From Chloroflexota bacterium (GTDB taxonomy: Bacteria > Chloroflexota > Anaerolineae > Anaerolineales > Villigracilaceae), in contig JAJYLQ010000007.1 of assembly GCA_021787595.1 (NCBI GenBank), forward strand, positions 103,726 through 167,725: a DNA stretch of 64,000 nt, read 5' to 3'. This document shows, piece after piece, positions 50,420 to 58,744 of this stretch (position 1 is the first letter of the stretch; each line of letters opens with the position of its first letter). The position numbers and the translations under genes are program-made. The notes under the pieces were generated by a model. It saw only the letters and a list, made by a program, of their open reading frames with translations, did no database searches and was not told where the DNA came from.

Positions 50420-50954
50420 AGTTGTCATTCTCCCAATTGGAGCGCAACGTCTGAAGCGTGCGATGCAGAATCACGCCGACGTTGGATTCGGTCAGCCCGG
50501 TGAAACGTGCAATGGCGCGGTTGGTGAGTCCGCCGCCGTATTTGAGAGCCACCAACTCCCGGTCACGATCTTCAAGCTGGGCAAGGAGGAAGGACAAGCG
50601 GGCAAAGTCCGCGTCTTGTTGTGCCAGTTCCTCCGTCATTTCGTCGGCTGAGATATTGGCAATCTCATCCAATGGAATTTCTTGGTGAGGCTTGCGATAA
50701 TGGTCTTGCGCGACGCGCCGTGCGATGGTGAAAAGCCACGTTGAAAAGGCGCTCAGGTCGCGCCGATAGCGGGCGCGGCTACGCCAGGCCTTTTCAAAAG
50801 TCTGAGCCGTCAGGTCTTCGGCCAGCGGCCCGTCGCCGACACGATAACGAAAGAAGTTATAGATGCGCGGGAGTTCGGCTTTGTAAAAATCCACAAAGTC
50901 CTCATCGCTGACGGTCGGACCGAACCATACCGTAAGGTTGGTTTTGATGACCAT
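50409..50954 (-). CDS. ECF RNA polymerase sigma factor
   Basis: A 181-residue sigma factor with region 2 (FYKAELPRIYNFFRYRVGDG, AEDLTAQTFEKAWRSRARY) and region 4 (DRELVALKYGGGLTNRAIAR, GLTESNVGVILHRTLQTLR). Coupled to the DUF4367 gene. Distinct from the SigK-like factor 2 kb away. Confidence 0.92.
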   Translation of the reverse strand: MVIKTNLTVWFGPTVSDEDFVDFYKAELPRIYNFFRYRVGDGPLAEDLTAQTFEKAWRSRARYRRDLSAFSTWLFTIARRVAQDHYRKPHQEIPLDEIANISADEMTEELAQQDADFARLSFLLAQLEDRDRELVALKYGGGLTNRAIARFTGLTESNVGVILHRTLQTLRSNWENDNYER

Positions 50955-51107
50955 TTCAATCCATTATACGGGGATGGGAGAAAAGTATTACAGGTCAGAC
51001 CCGCGGTCGCTGACAGAGTGGTTTGCCGGATCTCAGACGGAGTCAGCGTATGGACACCATATATTCACATCCCATTCAGGGCATGGGTGGATAAGCGTCA
51101 GGCCGAT

Positions 51108-51115
51108 GCTATAAT
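51108..51115 (+). promoter_or_regulatory. Extended -10 promoter of the DinB gene
   Basis: tgctataat reads as an extended -10 (TGn-TATAAT), 37 bases before the ATG; no -35 is obvious. Confidence 0.5.
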
Positions 51116-51151
51116 GGATTTTGCAGATCAACTTTACGAAAGGAATGAATC

Positions 51152-51616
51152 ATGCAGCCGTTCTTTGAAGATTATTTGAAAACAATGCAGATACGTCACG
51201 ATGAGATTCTCGAGGCGCTCGATGGACTTCCATCTAAAGCTCTCGATTGGATTTCGGGGCCGGAGATGAATTCCATCAGCGTGATGATCTTTCATCTCAC
51301 CGGTGCGGAACGATACTGGATCGGTGACATTGCCGCGCAGGAGCCTTCGAACCGTGACCGGGAGGCGGAGTTCGAAGTCCACGATGTGGAGATGGATGTG
51401 TTGAAGAGACGATTGAACGACAACCTGGCTTATGCACGCAAGGCATTGGAAAAATTTTCCGTTCAGGATTTGGAGGCGGCGCGCGTCGTGCCCAGAGATG
51501 GAAGCGAGGTCACGGTGGCATGGGCTTTACTGCACGCGCTCGAACACATGACGCTTCATCTCGGACATATCCAGATCACGCGGCAATTGTGGGAACAATC
51601 GAAATGGAAGGTTTAG
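51152..51616 (+). CDS. DinB-family four-helix metalloprotein
   Basis: A 154-residue protein with the DinB metal triad His in MIFHLTGAE, and HALEHMTLHLGH near the C-terminus. This superfamily includes thiol-transferases and proteins of unknown role. GAAAGGA precedes the ATG. Not related to E. coli DNA polymerase IV. Confidence 0.88.
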   Translation: MQPFFEDYLKTMQIRHDEILEALDGLPSKALDWISGPEMNSISVMIFHLTGAERYWIGDIAAQEPSNRDREAEFEVHDVEMDVLKRRLNDNLAYARKALEKFSVQDLEAARVVPRDGSEVTVAWALLHALEHMTLHLGHIQITRQLWEQSKWKV

Positions 51617-51834
51617 CGCGCCATGATTTTTGCGTCAGCAAAATAAAAGGAGGCTTCCTCGGACTACGAAAATACGGACTGGCCATGGGCGCGGCCGGGA
51701 AGTTCTTCAGCAGCCTGTTCCACTCTCTTCTTCCCTCTGTGAGTTCGATGACGGCGCGGGGCGTCGTCGAACCCCCGCTTTAAGCGGTCAATTTGCGGAG
51801 CAAAGTAACTTCGCAACCTGCTGGTTTTGTCGTA

Positions 51835-52110
51835 TATTAACGTGAGTTGCCGCCCCGTTTGCGGATCAGCTTTCAGCGATTATTTTTGACGCAAAGCCGC
51901 TGAGACTTGACGGTTTTCTTCCTTGCGACTTCGCATCCCTGCGTTAAGTTTTTTTAACTCACCTTACGCAGCGGTAGGGATAAATCCCCTGCTCAGAGCT
52001 TGGAAGCTGTCGCCACGGCGACTTCGGGCTGGCGCCACTTTCATGGATTGAGGCAGGGATTGATCCCGCCGAAACCGAAACGGGCCGCCGCTGCGTAACA
52101 TCAGTTTTTA
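51835..52110. repeat. Older element related to the MITE at 54.9 kb
   Basis: It shares gaagctgtcgccacggcgac, ggttttcttcc and aggcagggattgatccc with the element at 54889-55123. The ends show weak inverted similarity (gttgccgccccgtttgc against gaaacgggccgccgctgc). It fills most of the 545-base gap before radC; nothing else is recognised at 51617-51834. Confidence 0.5.
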
Positions 52111-52161
52111 ATGGATTCTGCAAGCGGCAACTCGGGTTATCTCACAAATCGAGGGAATGCC

Positions 52162-52866
52162 ATGACCGAACTCAACAAACCTGCTTATCGCATCACGGAC
52201 CTGCACGAGGCCGAACGTCCGCGCGAGCGCCTCGCATCACTCGGACCTCAAGCCTTGAGCAACGCCGAATTGATTGCCATCCTCCTGCGCGTCGGCGTGA
52301 CGGGCGAGAACGCCGTGCAGGTTGGACAGCGCCTGCTTCAACAATTCGGCGGACTCGGCGGATTGCACCGTGCGCCGTTCGAAGAATTGATGAACCAACA
52401 CGGAATCGGCGAGGCCAAAGCCGCGCAGATCAAAGCCGCAATTGAATTGGGCAGACGGCTGACTCTCGAATCGCCGGAGGAACGCCCGACCATCAATTCT
52501 CCTGCGGACGCCGCCGCGCTGGTGCAATATGAAATGTCCGCACTGGAGCAGGAGCATTTGCGTGTGCTGCTGCTCGACACGCGCAATCATGTTTTGGACA
52601 TTGTCGAGGTATATCGCGGCTCGGTCAACACGTCGCAGGTTCGCGTGGGCGAAGTGTTCAAAGCCGCGATTCGACGCAATGCCACCGCGCTGATCGTTGT
52701 CCACAACCATCCCAGCGGCGATCCAACTCCCAGCCCGGACGATGTCGCCGTGACGCGCGCATTTGTTCAAGCGGGCAAGTTGATTGACGTGGATGTCTTG
52801 GATCATTTGATTATCGGCTTGGGAAAACATGTTTCGATGAAGGAAAGAGGCTTGGGGTTTGCGTAA
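52162..52866 (+). CDS. radC: DNA repair protein RadC
   Basis: A 234-residue protein from the Met at 52162. The N-terminal helix-hairpin-helix-like part ([20 protein letters not shown]) precedes a JAMM metallo-domain with [16 protein letters not shown] and [19 protein letters not shown]. The precise role is unsettled; RadC genes are common next to mobile and defence islands. The last about 107 bases (52760-52866) exist in two further decayed copies downstream. Confidence 0.93.
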   Translation: MTELNKPAYRITDLHEAERPRERLASLGPQALSNAELIAILLRVGVTGENAVQVGQRLLQQFGGLGGLHRAPFEELMNQHGIGEAKAAQIKAAIELGRRLTLESPEERPTINSPADAAALVQYEMSALEQEHLRVLLLDTRNHVLDIVEVYRGSVNTSQVRVGEVFKAAIRRNATALIVVHNHPSGDPTPSPDDVAVTRAFVQAGKLIDVDVLDHLIIGLGKHVSMKERGLGFA

Positions 52867-52963
52867 CGAATACAACATCCCTGTTTATGCTTTCCTCGGC
52901 ACGTCGCTGTTGGAGTAAAATCAAGTCAGATTTAGCCACCGATGGTTCGATGGAGCAAAAGCC

Positions 52964-53176
52964 ATGACACTCGATGAAAAAATTCAGCATTACATCAAAA
53001 AATTACCTCGACCGTTTCAAGAGGAGTTGCTCGATTTCATCGAATATTTGATGATGAAAGCCGAACAACAGGAGAAACAGGAATGGGATTCGTTATCGTT
53101 ATCTTCGGCGATGCGCGGCATGGAGGATGAGCCGGGCCTGTATAGCCTCTCAGACATAAAGGTTGCTTTTACATGA
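52964..53176 (+). CDS. DUF2281-type antitoxin
   Basis: A 70-residue protein: KIQHYIKKLPRPFQEELLDF followed by IEYLMMKAE is the DUF2281 pattern (short helix-turn protein). It often precedes a toxin. ggagcaaaag precedes the ATG. Its TGA overlaps the ATG of the MazF/PemK-like frame (ATGA). First module after radC. Confidence 0.8.
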   Translation: MTLDEKIQHYIKKLPRPFQEELLDFIEYLMMKAEQQEKQEWDSLSLSSAMRGMEDEPGLYSLSDIKVAFT

Positions 53177-53518
53177 AGGAAGCAGGACAGGTCGTTATAT
53201 ATCGTTTTCCCCAAACTGACTCGGAAGAGGGAAAATTGCGTCCTGCGCTTTTGTTGGGAGAACTGCCCGGCGAGTATAACGATTGGTTGATTCGCATGAT
53301 CTCATCAAACTCGCCATTACATTGCCGAGTTTGATGAGATCGTACAGGAGAACGACGACGATTTTTCAGCGAGCGGATTGAAAGTTGCGAGCGTCATTCG
53401 TGTGGGTCGTTTGGCAGTGGTATCCGGGGAAATCCTTCTGGGCGCAATCGGGACAGTCTCAAACGAAAGGCTGACGCGCATCAAAAAGCACCTATCCGAT
53501 TGGCTTGCTGAAAAATAG
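53173..53518 (+). pseudogene. MazF/PemK-like toxin, frameshifted
   Basis: Frame 1 reads MKEAGQVVIYRFPQTDSEEG ... WLIRMISSN and stops at 53334. The continuation in the next frame reads HYIAEFDEIVQENDDDF, then VASVIRVGRLAVVSGEILLG to a stop at 53518. Together they match a full PemK/MazF-like toxin of about 115 residues, so one extra base (or two missing) near 53310 breaks it. Either the toxin is inactive or the base is a sequencing error. Confidence 0.75.
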
Positions 53519-53531
53519 GTAGTACTACAAC

Positions 53532-53638
53532 GGGCGTTCGTCCAGGCAGGCAAGTTGATTGACGTGGATGTGTAGACATTTGATTATTGGTTTGGGAAAA
53601 TACGTCTTGATGAAGGAAAGAGGATTGGGGTTTGCATA
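53532..53638 (+). repeat. Decayed copy of the radC 3' end (copy B)
   Basis: It begins gcgttcgtccaggcaggcaa and continues through gattgacgtggatgt and gaaggaaagagg to ttgcataa, parallel to radC 52760-52866. A 2-base loss and a stop (gtgtag) show it is not coding. Confidence 0.92.
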
Positions 53639-53719
53639 ATAGAACGCATCACGCCGCAGCTGCGCGAAACGTTTTATTCCGCCAAAGAAAGAAGAGAGAA
53701 GCTGAGCCGATAAAATATA

Positions 53720-54058
53720 ATGATGATTGATATGAAAAAGATCACCAGAAAAGCCATTTCCACATTTGCCGATCAGGTTGCCAGGCAGTTCAAGCCGCAA
53801 AAGATCATCCTGTTCGGCTCGTACGCGTATGGCAAGCCGACAGAGGATTCGGATGTGGACATGCTGGTCATTATGCCTTTCAGAGGAAGAGGCGCGCATA
53901 AAGCTACGGAAATTTTGCTCGCAACTGATCCGTCTTTTCCGATAGATTTGCTAGTTCGAACGCCAAAACAAATACAGACGCGCATTGAATTAGGCGACTA
54001 CTTCATAAGGGAAATTACTCGAAAGGGAAAAGTGCTTTATGAAGCCGCTGACGCGTGA
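53720..54058 (+). CDS. MNT-type nucleotidyltransferase (antitoxin of a HEPN/MNT pair)
   Basis: A 112-residue protein with GSYAYGKPTEDSDVDMLVIM (the GSx10DxD nucleotidyltransferase motif, 34-45). In HEPN/MNT modules this protein AMPylates and silences the HEPN RNase. tataat directly overlaps the start region, implying a leaderless or very short-leader transcript. It overlaps the HEPN gene by 20 bases. Confidence 0.88.
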   Translation: MMIDMKKITRKAISTFADQVARQFKPQKIILFGSYAYGKPTEDSDVDMLVIMPFRGRGAHKATEILLATDPSFPIDLLVRTPKQIQTRIELGDYFIREITRKGKVLYEAADA

Positions 54059-54425
54059 ATGGGTCGAGAAAGCGGAAGAAGATTTTATTTCGGCGCAACG
54101 CGAATGTCGAGCGCGCAATCGCCCGAACTACAATGCTGCATGTTTCTTCGCCCAACAATGTATTGAGAAATACATAAAAGCCCGCCTTCAGGAAGCGGAC
54201 ATTGAATTTGAAAAGATTCACGACCTGGTGAAATTGCTCGACCGAGTCTCCCCTGCTGAACCGCTTTGGCAATCTTATCGCTCTGCATTTCGCCCCATTA
54301 CGGCTTATGCGACTGATTATCGTTATCCTGGCGAAAGCTCAAGCAAGGAAGAAGCGCAAGAGGCGATCAAAGTCTGCAAAAGTTTTCGCGATACGGCGCG
54401 CCAAAGTTTGGGGTTGAAAGCATAA
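54039..54425 (+). CDS. HEPN-domain toxin
   Basis: A 128-residue helical protein: WVEKAEEDFISAQRECRARN, CFFAQQCIEKYIKARLQEAD, IHDLVKLLD and TAYATDYRYPGE are the HEPN pattern. The catalytic R(x4-6)H is not unambiguous, so RNase activity is inferred from family and context. Second gene of the HEPN/MNT module. Confidence 0.85.
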   Translation: MKPLTREWVEKAEEDFISAQRECRARNRPNYNAACFFAQQCIEKYIKARLQEADIEFEKIHDLVKLLDRVSPAEPLWQSYRSAFRPITAYATDYRYPGESSSKEEAQEAIKVCKSFRDTARQSLGLKA

Positions 54426-54426
54426 T

Positions 54427-54490
54427 CCATTTGATTATCGGTTTGGGAAAATACTTCTCGATGAAGGAAAGAGGATTGGGATTTGCGTAG
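54427..54490 (+). repeat. Decayed copy of the radC 3' end (copy C)
   Basis: ccatttgattatcggtttgg, then gaaaatac..ctcgatgaagg, aaagaggattggg and ttgcgtag repeat the last 64 bases of radC. Copies B and C share changes (gaaaatac, agaggattggg) that radC lacks, so C probably descends from B or from a common variant. Confidence 0.92.
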
Positions 54491-54555
54491 AAAAGAAAAT
54501 GAGGGGGGTAAAATATAGGCAAGATCAAAAAATACCGGATAAATAAAATTGGAAC

Positions 54556-55879
54556 ATGAGAAAAGTAAAAGACCAAGCCCCAGTTGCCTATTCTGTTAAG
54601 CGTCCAATCGAAATGCCATTTTGGAACGAGATTGTCTGCGGAGACAGCGCGAACCTGCTTAAGTCAATTCCAGCCAATAGCGTTGATCTGGTTATTACAT
54701 CCCCTCCATATTTTCAACAACGAGAATATGACGGCGGAGGTATTGGAAACGAGAAAAAACCAGATGATTATGTTTCTGCGCTCATGAAAATCTTTCATGA
54801 ATGTGTCCGCATTATAAGGCCAACAGGAAGCATTATCTTCAATATCGGCGACAAGTACGAAGACAGCAGCTTGTTGTTAATGCCATATATACTTGGCACG
54901 GTCATAAATTGCGGTTTTCTTCCCCTGAATCGCGGGACTAAAGCCGCCTGCTCACCTGTGCCTGCGGCACTGGCGCAGGCAGTTCGTGGAAGTTGTCGCC
55001 ATGGCGACGCCTTCAGACTGGCGTACGGAGTCGGATTTATCCGACTTTCATGTGCTGAGGCGGGGATTCATCCCCTGCCGAGTCCCATTAGGCAAAAGCG
55101 CAATTTGTGGCCGTGTTCAGTATAGATTTGCAATAACTGCAATTGAACAATGCGGCGTAACCCTTGTTAATAACGTGACATGGGTAAAATCTAATCCAAC
55201 GCCAAGACAATTCAAGCGCAGGCTGGTAAGTAGTACAGAGCCATTCTTTCATTTTGTGAAGTCTCAGGATTACAAATACTTCCTTGAGGAGTTTCTTAAA
55301 CCAATTGAAGAGCCAAAAGTTAATGGAAATGGAACAGGCGAAAATGTGGGAAAAAAATATTTTTTACTTATTGAGCAATCCGCACTTACACAAAGGCAGA
55401 AGGAAATGGCAAAAAACGCTTTGGAAGAAGTTATCGAAGAAGTCCGCAATGGTGAAGTCCAAAGCTTTCGCATGAAAATTAGGGGGATTCATTCAGAGCC
55501 CTTTGGCGGGCAAGATGGCGGCAGGAAAATTCAATTGGACAAAAACGGATTTACTATTATTCGCATCTATGGCAATCCGTTGAAGAAAGATGTTATTACG
55601 ACTCCTGTCGAATCGCTAAAAAATTGCCCCCATCCTGCTATTTATCCGGTAAAAATCGTGGAGGAATTCCTGAAATTATTAACACAGAAGGGAGATATTG
55701 TTCTTGACCCGTTCATGGGGTCAGGGTCAACAGCAATAGCCGCATTTCAAAATGAGCGAGTATATATTGGTTTTGATATAAGCGAGGAGTATTGTTTATA
55801 TGCGCAGAAACGATTAAGTAGTGCCAGGCACCAATTATCCCTATGGGAGGGAAACGACGATGCCGCAAACACCCATTGA
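54556..55879 (+). pseudogene. DNA methyltransferase (TSPPY type) interrupted by a 235-bp element
   Basis: The N-terminal part (54556-54888) has CGDSANLLKSIPANSVDLVI, the catalytic TSPPYFQQREYDGGG, and GSIIFNIGDKYEDSSLLLMPY. The C-terminal part (55124-55879) resumes RFAITAIEQCGVTLVNNVTW, then FDPFMGSGSTAIAAF-type motif I (VLDPFMGSGSTAIAAF) and GFDISEEYCLYAQKRL. Removing 54889-55123 restores one frame of about 362 residues across ...MPY/RFA. As it stands, the insert introduces a frame change and stops. TSPPY suggests an N4-cytosine or N6-adenine (beta-class) enzyme. Partner of the following endonuclease gene. Confidence 0.85.
54889..55123. mobile_element. MITE-like insertion with 26-bp terminal inverted repeats
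   Basis: The left end atacttggcacggtcataaa and the reverse complement of the right end, atactgaacacggccacaaa, both continue into ttgcg. 235 bases, no coding capacity for a transposase, inner palindromes (tcgccatggcga). Flanks read ccatat|agattt, so the duplicated target may be only tat/ta. A solo end occurs at 63877-63902 and an older relative at 51835-52110. Confidence 0.85.
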
Positions 55880-57005
55880 AATCATAGAATCGGCTTACGA
55901 ACACGCAAAGAGAGAGCCGTTAAAAACCCTTTTATCTGGTTTGTCGAATGAAAGCGTTTTGGATTTAAAAATCATTGTAGACAATGCTGAAACACAAAAA
56001 GCCGTCCTGGGCGTTATATTGACTTCGCTCGCATACAAGATTTTCGAGCCAAGACAGGATATTCGCAAACATCAGGAGGGTATGAAAGGTGGTTATTCAG
56101 GCAGAACGTTTGACACAAAGTATGTCACCCCGTTTTTGAAAAGCAGGTTTCCTCACTTTGCAATGGCTGAAAGTGCGTGGCTAACCCGTTCTCTGGAACA
56201 GCCTCGCCCTTTCAATCTCAACTTTCCTGGCAAGATTCGCAATAAGGCTTTGAAGACAGCTTTTTTGAAAACATTAGACCAAGTGCAGGCCAACAGCAAT
56301 CTTGCGTCAAGGTTGCTTGTTGCGCGGATGGGTCTTATGCTCGAAGCAGCGCCAAAAGACGATGCTCTTTTTGCCAAGGTACAGGTTGCAGGGAGCATCA
56401 CAATCGCAAGAATCATAGATGCTATAAGCCAGCACATTCGTTACAATTACGGAAAAGGTGTTGTTGGAACTGCGCGCCTCCCTGTTTTGGCGATTTATTC
56501 TGTTTACAATTTGCTCATGCCTGATGTCAAGAGGTATTCGGGAAAAATTCTTTTGCCTCTCGAATCTCACACAAGCCCTGATTCTCGCTCAAAATCTCTG
56601 GGCGATATTGACGTAAACAACAGTGACAATTCTTGTTTTGAGTCAGTTGAAATCAAACACAATAAACCGATTACCGCTGATATGGTTGGCGTGGCTTATC
56701 GAAAATTCAAGAACACGACAATTGACCGCTATTACATTTTGACGACCAGCGAGCCAAACTTTGACAATTATGAAGCGATTACACAGGAAATAGAGAAGTA
56801 CAAAAAAGTCCACTCCTGTCAGATTATTGTTAATGGAGTTGTTCCATCGTTGAAATATTACATGCGCTTGGTAAGCAATCCGCACGACATTGTTGACGAA
56901 TATACCAAATGGCTTGAATTTGAATATCAACGTGCCAGCGGCATTAAAAGAGAACATCTGCGAGTCTGGCAAGAAATACGTAAGGATGTGCTGGGCATCA
57001 AGTAA
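55860..57005 (+). CDS. Type II restriction endonuclease (possibly SacI-like)
   Basis: A 381-residue protein starting MPQTPIEIIESAYEHAKREP; ATG 55860 has gggagg upstream and overlaps the methylase end by 20 bases. A PD-(D/E)xK-like site is suggested by SLGDIDVNNSD ... CFESVEIKHNKPIT (Asp, then ExK). The arrangement of a nuclease directly downstream of a methylase and the N-terminal pattern recall the SacI endonuclease family, but I cannot confirm the family. With the methylase split, host protection would depend on residual or other methylation. Confidence 0.7.
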   Translation: MPQTPIEIIESAYEHAKREPLKTLLSGLSNESVLDLKIIVDNAETQKAVLGVILTSLAYKIFEPRQDIRKHQEGMKGGYSGRTFDTKYVTPFLKSRFPHFAMAESAWLTRSLEQPRPFNLNFPGKIRNKALKTAFLKTLDQVQANSNLASRLLVARMGLMLEAAPKDDALFAKVQVAGSITIARIIDAISQHIRYNYGKGVVGTARLPVLAIYSVYNLLMPDVKRYSGKILLPLESHTSPDSRSKSLGDIDVNNSDNSCFESVEIKHNKPITADMVGVAYRKFKNTTIDRYYILTTSEPNFDNYEAITQEIEKYKKVHSCQIIVNGVVPSLKYYMRLVSNPHDIVDEYTKWLEFEYQRASGIKREHLRVWQEIRKDVLGIK

Positions 57006-57063
57006 TCTGGGAGAGACACCACCTGATAAAGTACATAGCGGACTGTTGATACCAATCATTTCT

Positions 57064-57360
57064 TCACATACTTCTCTTCACCCCGAACTCTTTAAATTCC
57101 CCTGTTACACTTTCCCATTCAACTCTTGACGCATCCACGCGCGAGCCGCGCGGACCTTCTTTCATCATTTCGATAAAGCGATCAATCTTTTCGCGCGGGC
57201 CTTCTACCACGGCTTCGACGGTATCGTAACCGACATTCCACACCCAGCCGGTGACGCCGATTTGCGCTGCATTGAATTCCACATGCGCGCGAAAGCCGAC
57301 GTTCTGCACGTGTCCTTTCACCCACACATGCGCGCGGACAGGTTCATTTTGATCTGGCAT
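57064..57360 (-). CDS. acyP: Acylphosphatase
   Basis: A 98-residue protein with the signature VKGHVQNVGFR (Arg24) and GWVWNVGYDTVEAVVEG (Asn42), the two catalytic residues, then FIEMMKEGP. It hydrolyses acyl phosphates. It overlaps the upstream peptidase gene by 17 bases. Confidence 0.93.
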   Translation of the reverse strand: MPDQNEPVRAHVWVKGHVQNVGFRAHVEFNAAQIGVTGWVWNVGYDTVEAVVEGPREKIDRFIEMMKEGPRGSRVDASRVEWESVTGEFKEFGVKRSM

Positions 57361-58558
57361 TACGAATCCTTTCGCGGACGATTCCCAGCGCGCCCCAAAT
57401 CGGGACGATCAACGCCAGGCCAAGAAAAATGATATATGGCAGCAAATTGAACGCGGCGACGCTCGCCACGCTTTCACCGGAAACGTACGCGCGCCAGCGC
57501 GTCTCCAACACGTTCAGCGGCACGCCGACCGCGCGCGTCGTGCCGAGATTGCAATCGAGTCCATCGGCATAAGCTTTGGTCAAAGCCACGAGACCGGTGT
57601 TGCCGTACGTGTCGCGCAGATAACGGACAAAGGATTCAGACTGGGCATAGGCCAAAAACGCGCCTCCGCTATCGGCGGGGAAGGACGCGCACAGGTCCGA
57701 AAATGGGAGCAGCGCATTATTCCGGCTCGCGGCCTTCAGCGCGCTGGCATAATCCGGGTTCGGATAAAGTTCCGCAATGGATGCAATGCCTTCGTTCAAC
57801 CAGACCGGCAGAAGATTGTATCCGGCTCCGAGATTGCGATACAGCATCACGTGTGCAAGTTCGTGTGGAATCTGTCTCTGCAATTCAATCGTCTGTGTAT
57901 CGCCGGGCGCGACAGACACCATCACAACGCCCAGCGTCGGGTCGGCGTGCCCGGCCACCCACGAACGCCCGCCAAGCTGCAGCGCGCTTTGAAGATCGCT
58001 GGCGTTGGCATAGACGTAAACGTCGAGCGGACTGCTGAGCGAGACCGGCACGATTTGATTGATGAATTGCAGGCCGCCGCGCGCCGCATCGAGCGCAGCA
58101 TGACCAAACGCATCGTCGCCTTCATACCAGTGTGCGCTGATCGGGCCGTCGGTCAGAGTTTGCCACGTGAAGCGGTTATCATCGTAACGAAAATTATAGA
58201 CGGGGCTTGAAACCGTGCTGCCGTTCGCAAGCGCGGCTTGGAACGAAAAGACAATCGCCGCAAACGGCGGGATGAGATTTTGCGACGCGTCGTATTGATA
58301 CGCGGTCGTTCCATCGGCGGCGAGCGTCAGTGGTTCGACGCGCGTGTTCTGTTCGCTGACTTCGCGAAATGAGATTGTCGCCTGCGTGATGGGGATGGAT
58401 GACGTGAGCCGCGCCTGGAACGTGATCTGCTGGCCGAAGTTGTACACAACGCCGATGTCCGTCACATCGAGTCCGCCCTGGACTTGAGGCGGGCGCGTGA
58501 ACCCGAACGTGATCCAGGCTAGAAGGAAGAAGAGAGAGGAAAGACGCGATGGCCGCAT
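57344..58558 (-). CDS. Secreted peptidase MA-like zinc metalloprotease
   Basis: A 404-residue protein from the Met at 58558: signal peptide (1-20), a beta-rich N-terminal domain, then the gluzincin core with HELAHVMLYRN (HExxH) and downstream WLNEGIAS (third ligand Glu). A C-terminal helix (about 370-390) anchors it. Peptidase-MA proteins of this kind are frequent in Chloroflexota; substrate unknown. Confidence 0.85.
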   Translation of the reverse strand: MRPSRLSSLFFLLAWITFGFTRPPQVQGGLDVTDIGVVYNFGQQITFQARLTSSIPITQATISFREVSEQNTRVEPLTLAADGTTAYQYDASQNLIPPFAAIVFSFQAALANGSTVSSPVYNFRYDDNRFTWQTLTDGPISAHWYEGDDAFGHAALDAARGGLQFINQIVPVSLSSPLDVYVYANASDLQSALQLGGRSWVAGHADPTLGVVMVSVAPGDTQTIELQRQIPHELAHVMLYRNLGAGYNLLPVWLNEGIASIAELYPNPDYASALKAASRNNALLPFSDLCASFPADSGGAFLAYAQSESFVRYLRDTYGNTGLVALTKAYADGLDCNLGTTRAVGVPLNVLETRWRAYVSGESVASVAAFNLLPYIIFLGLALIVPIWGALGIVRERIRNARSK

Positions 58559-58639
58559 ATTATTTATTTCACTTCGTGTCAACGCCCTGCTTGTACTGCG
58601 TACTTTCAGTGCGCCCCAAGCCCTTTGCTCTGTGAGGGT

Positions 58640-58737
58640 TCAGGGTTGCGAGCGAGCGTGGCAATCTCGTGTAACGTTCGTTTGAATGTTAGTTGAGATT
58701 GCCGCAGGCGCTGCGCGCCTTCGCAATGACATCAGCA
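58640..58737. repeat. GTCATTGCGA-family repeat
   Basis: Starts near ttgcgagcgagcgtggcaat and ends cttcgcaatgacatc, with inner ggcgctgcgcgcc, between the peptidase and AEC genes. Confidence 0.6.
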
Positions 58738-58744
58738 ATTCAAA

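Noticed and set aside
51617..51834. Short open frames after the DinB gene
   Set aside because: No ribosome site or homology; translation looks like low-complexity Arg/Ser sequence.
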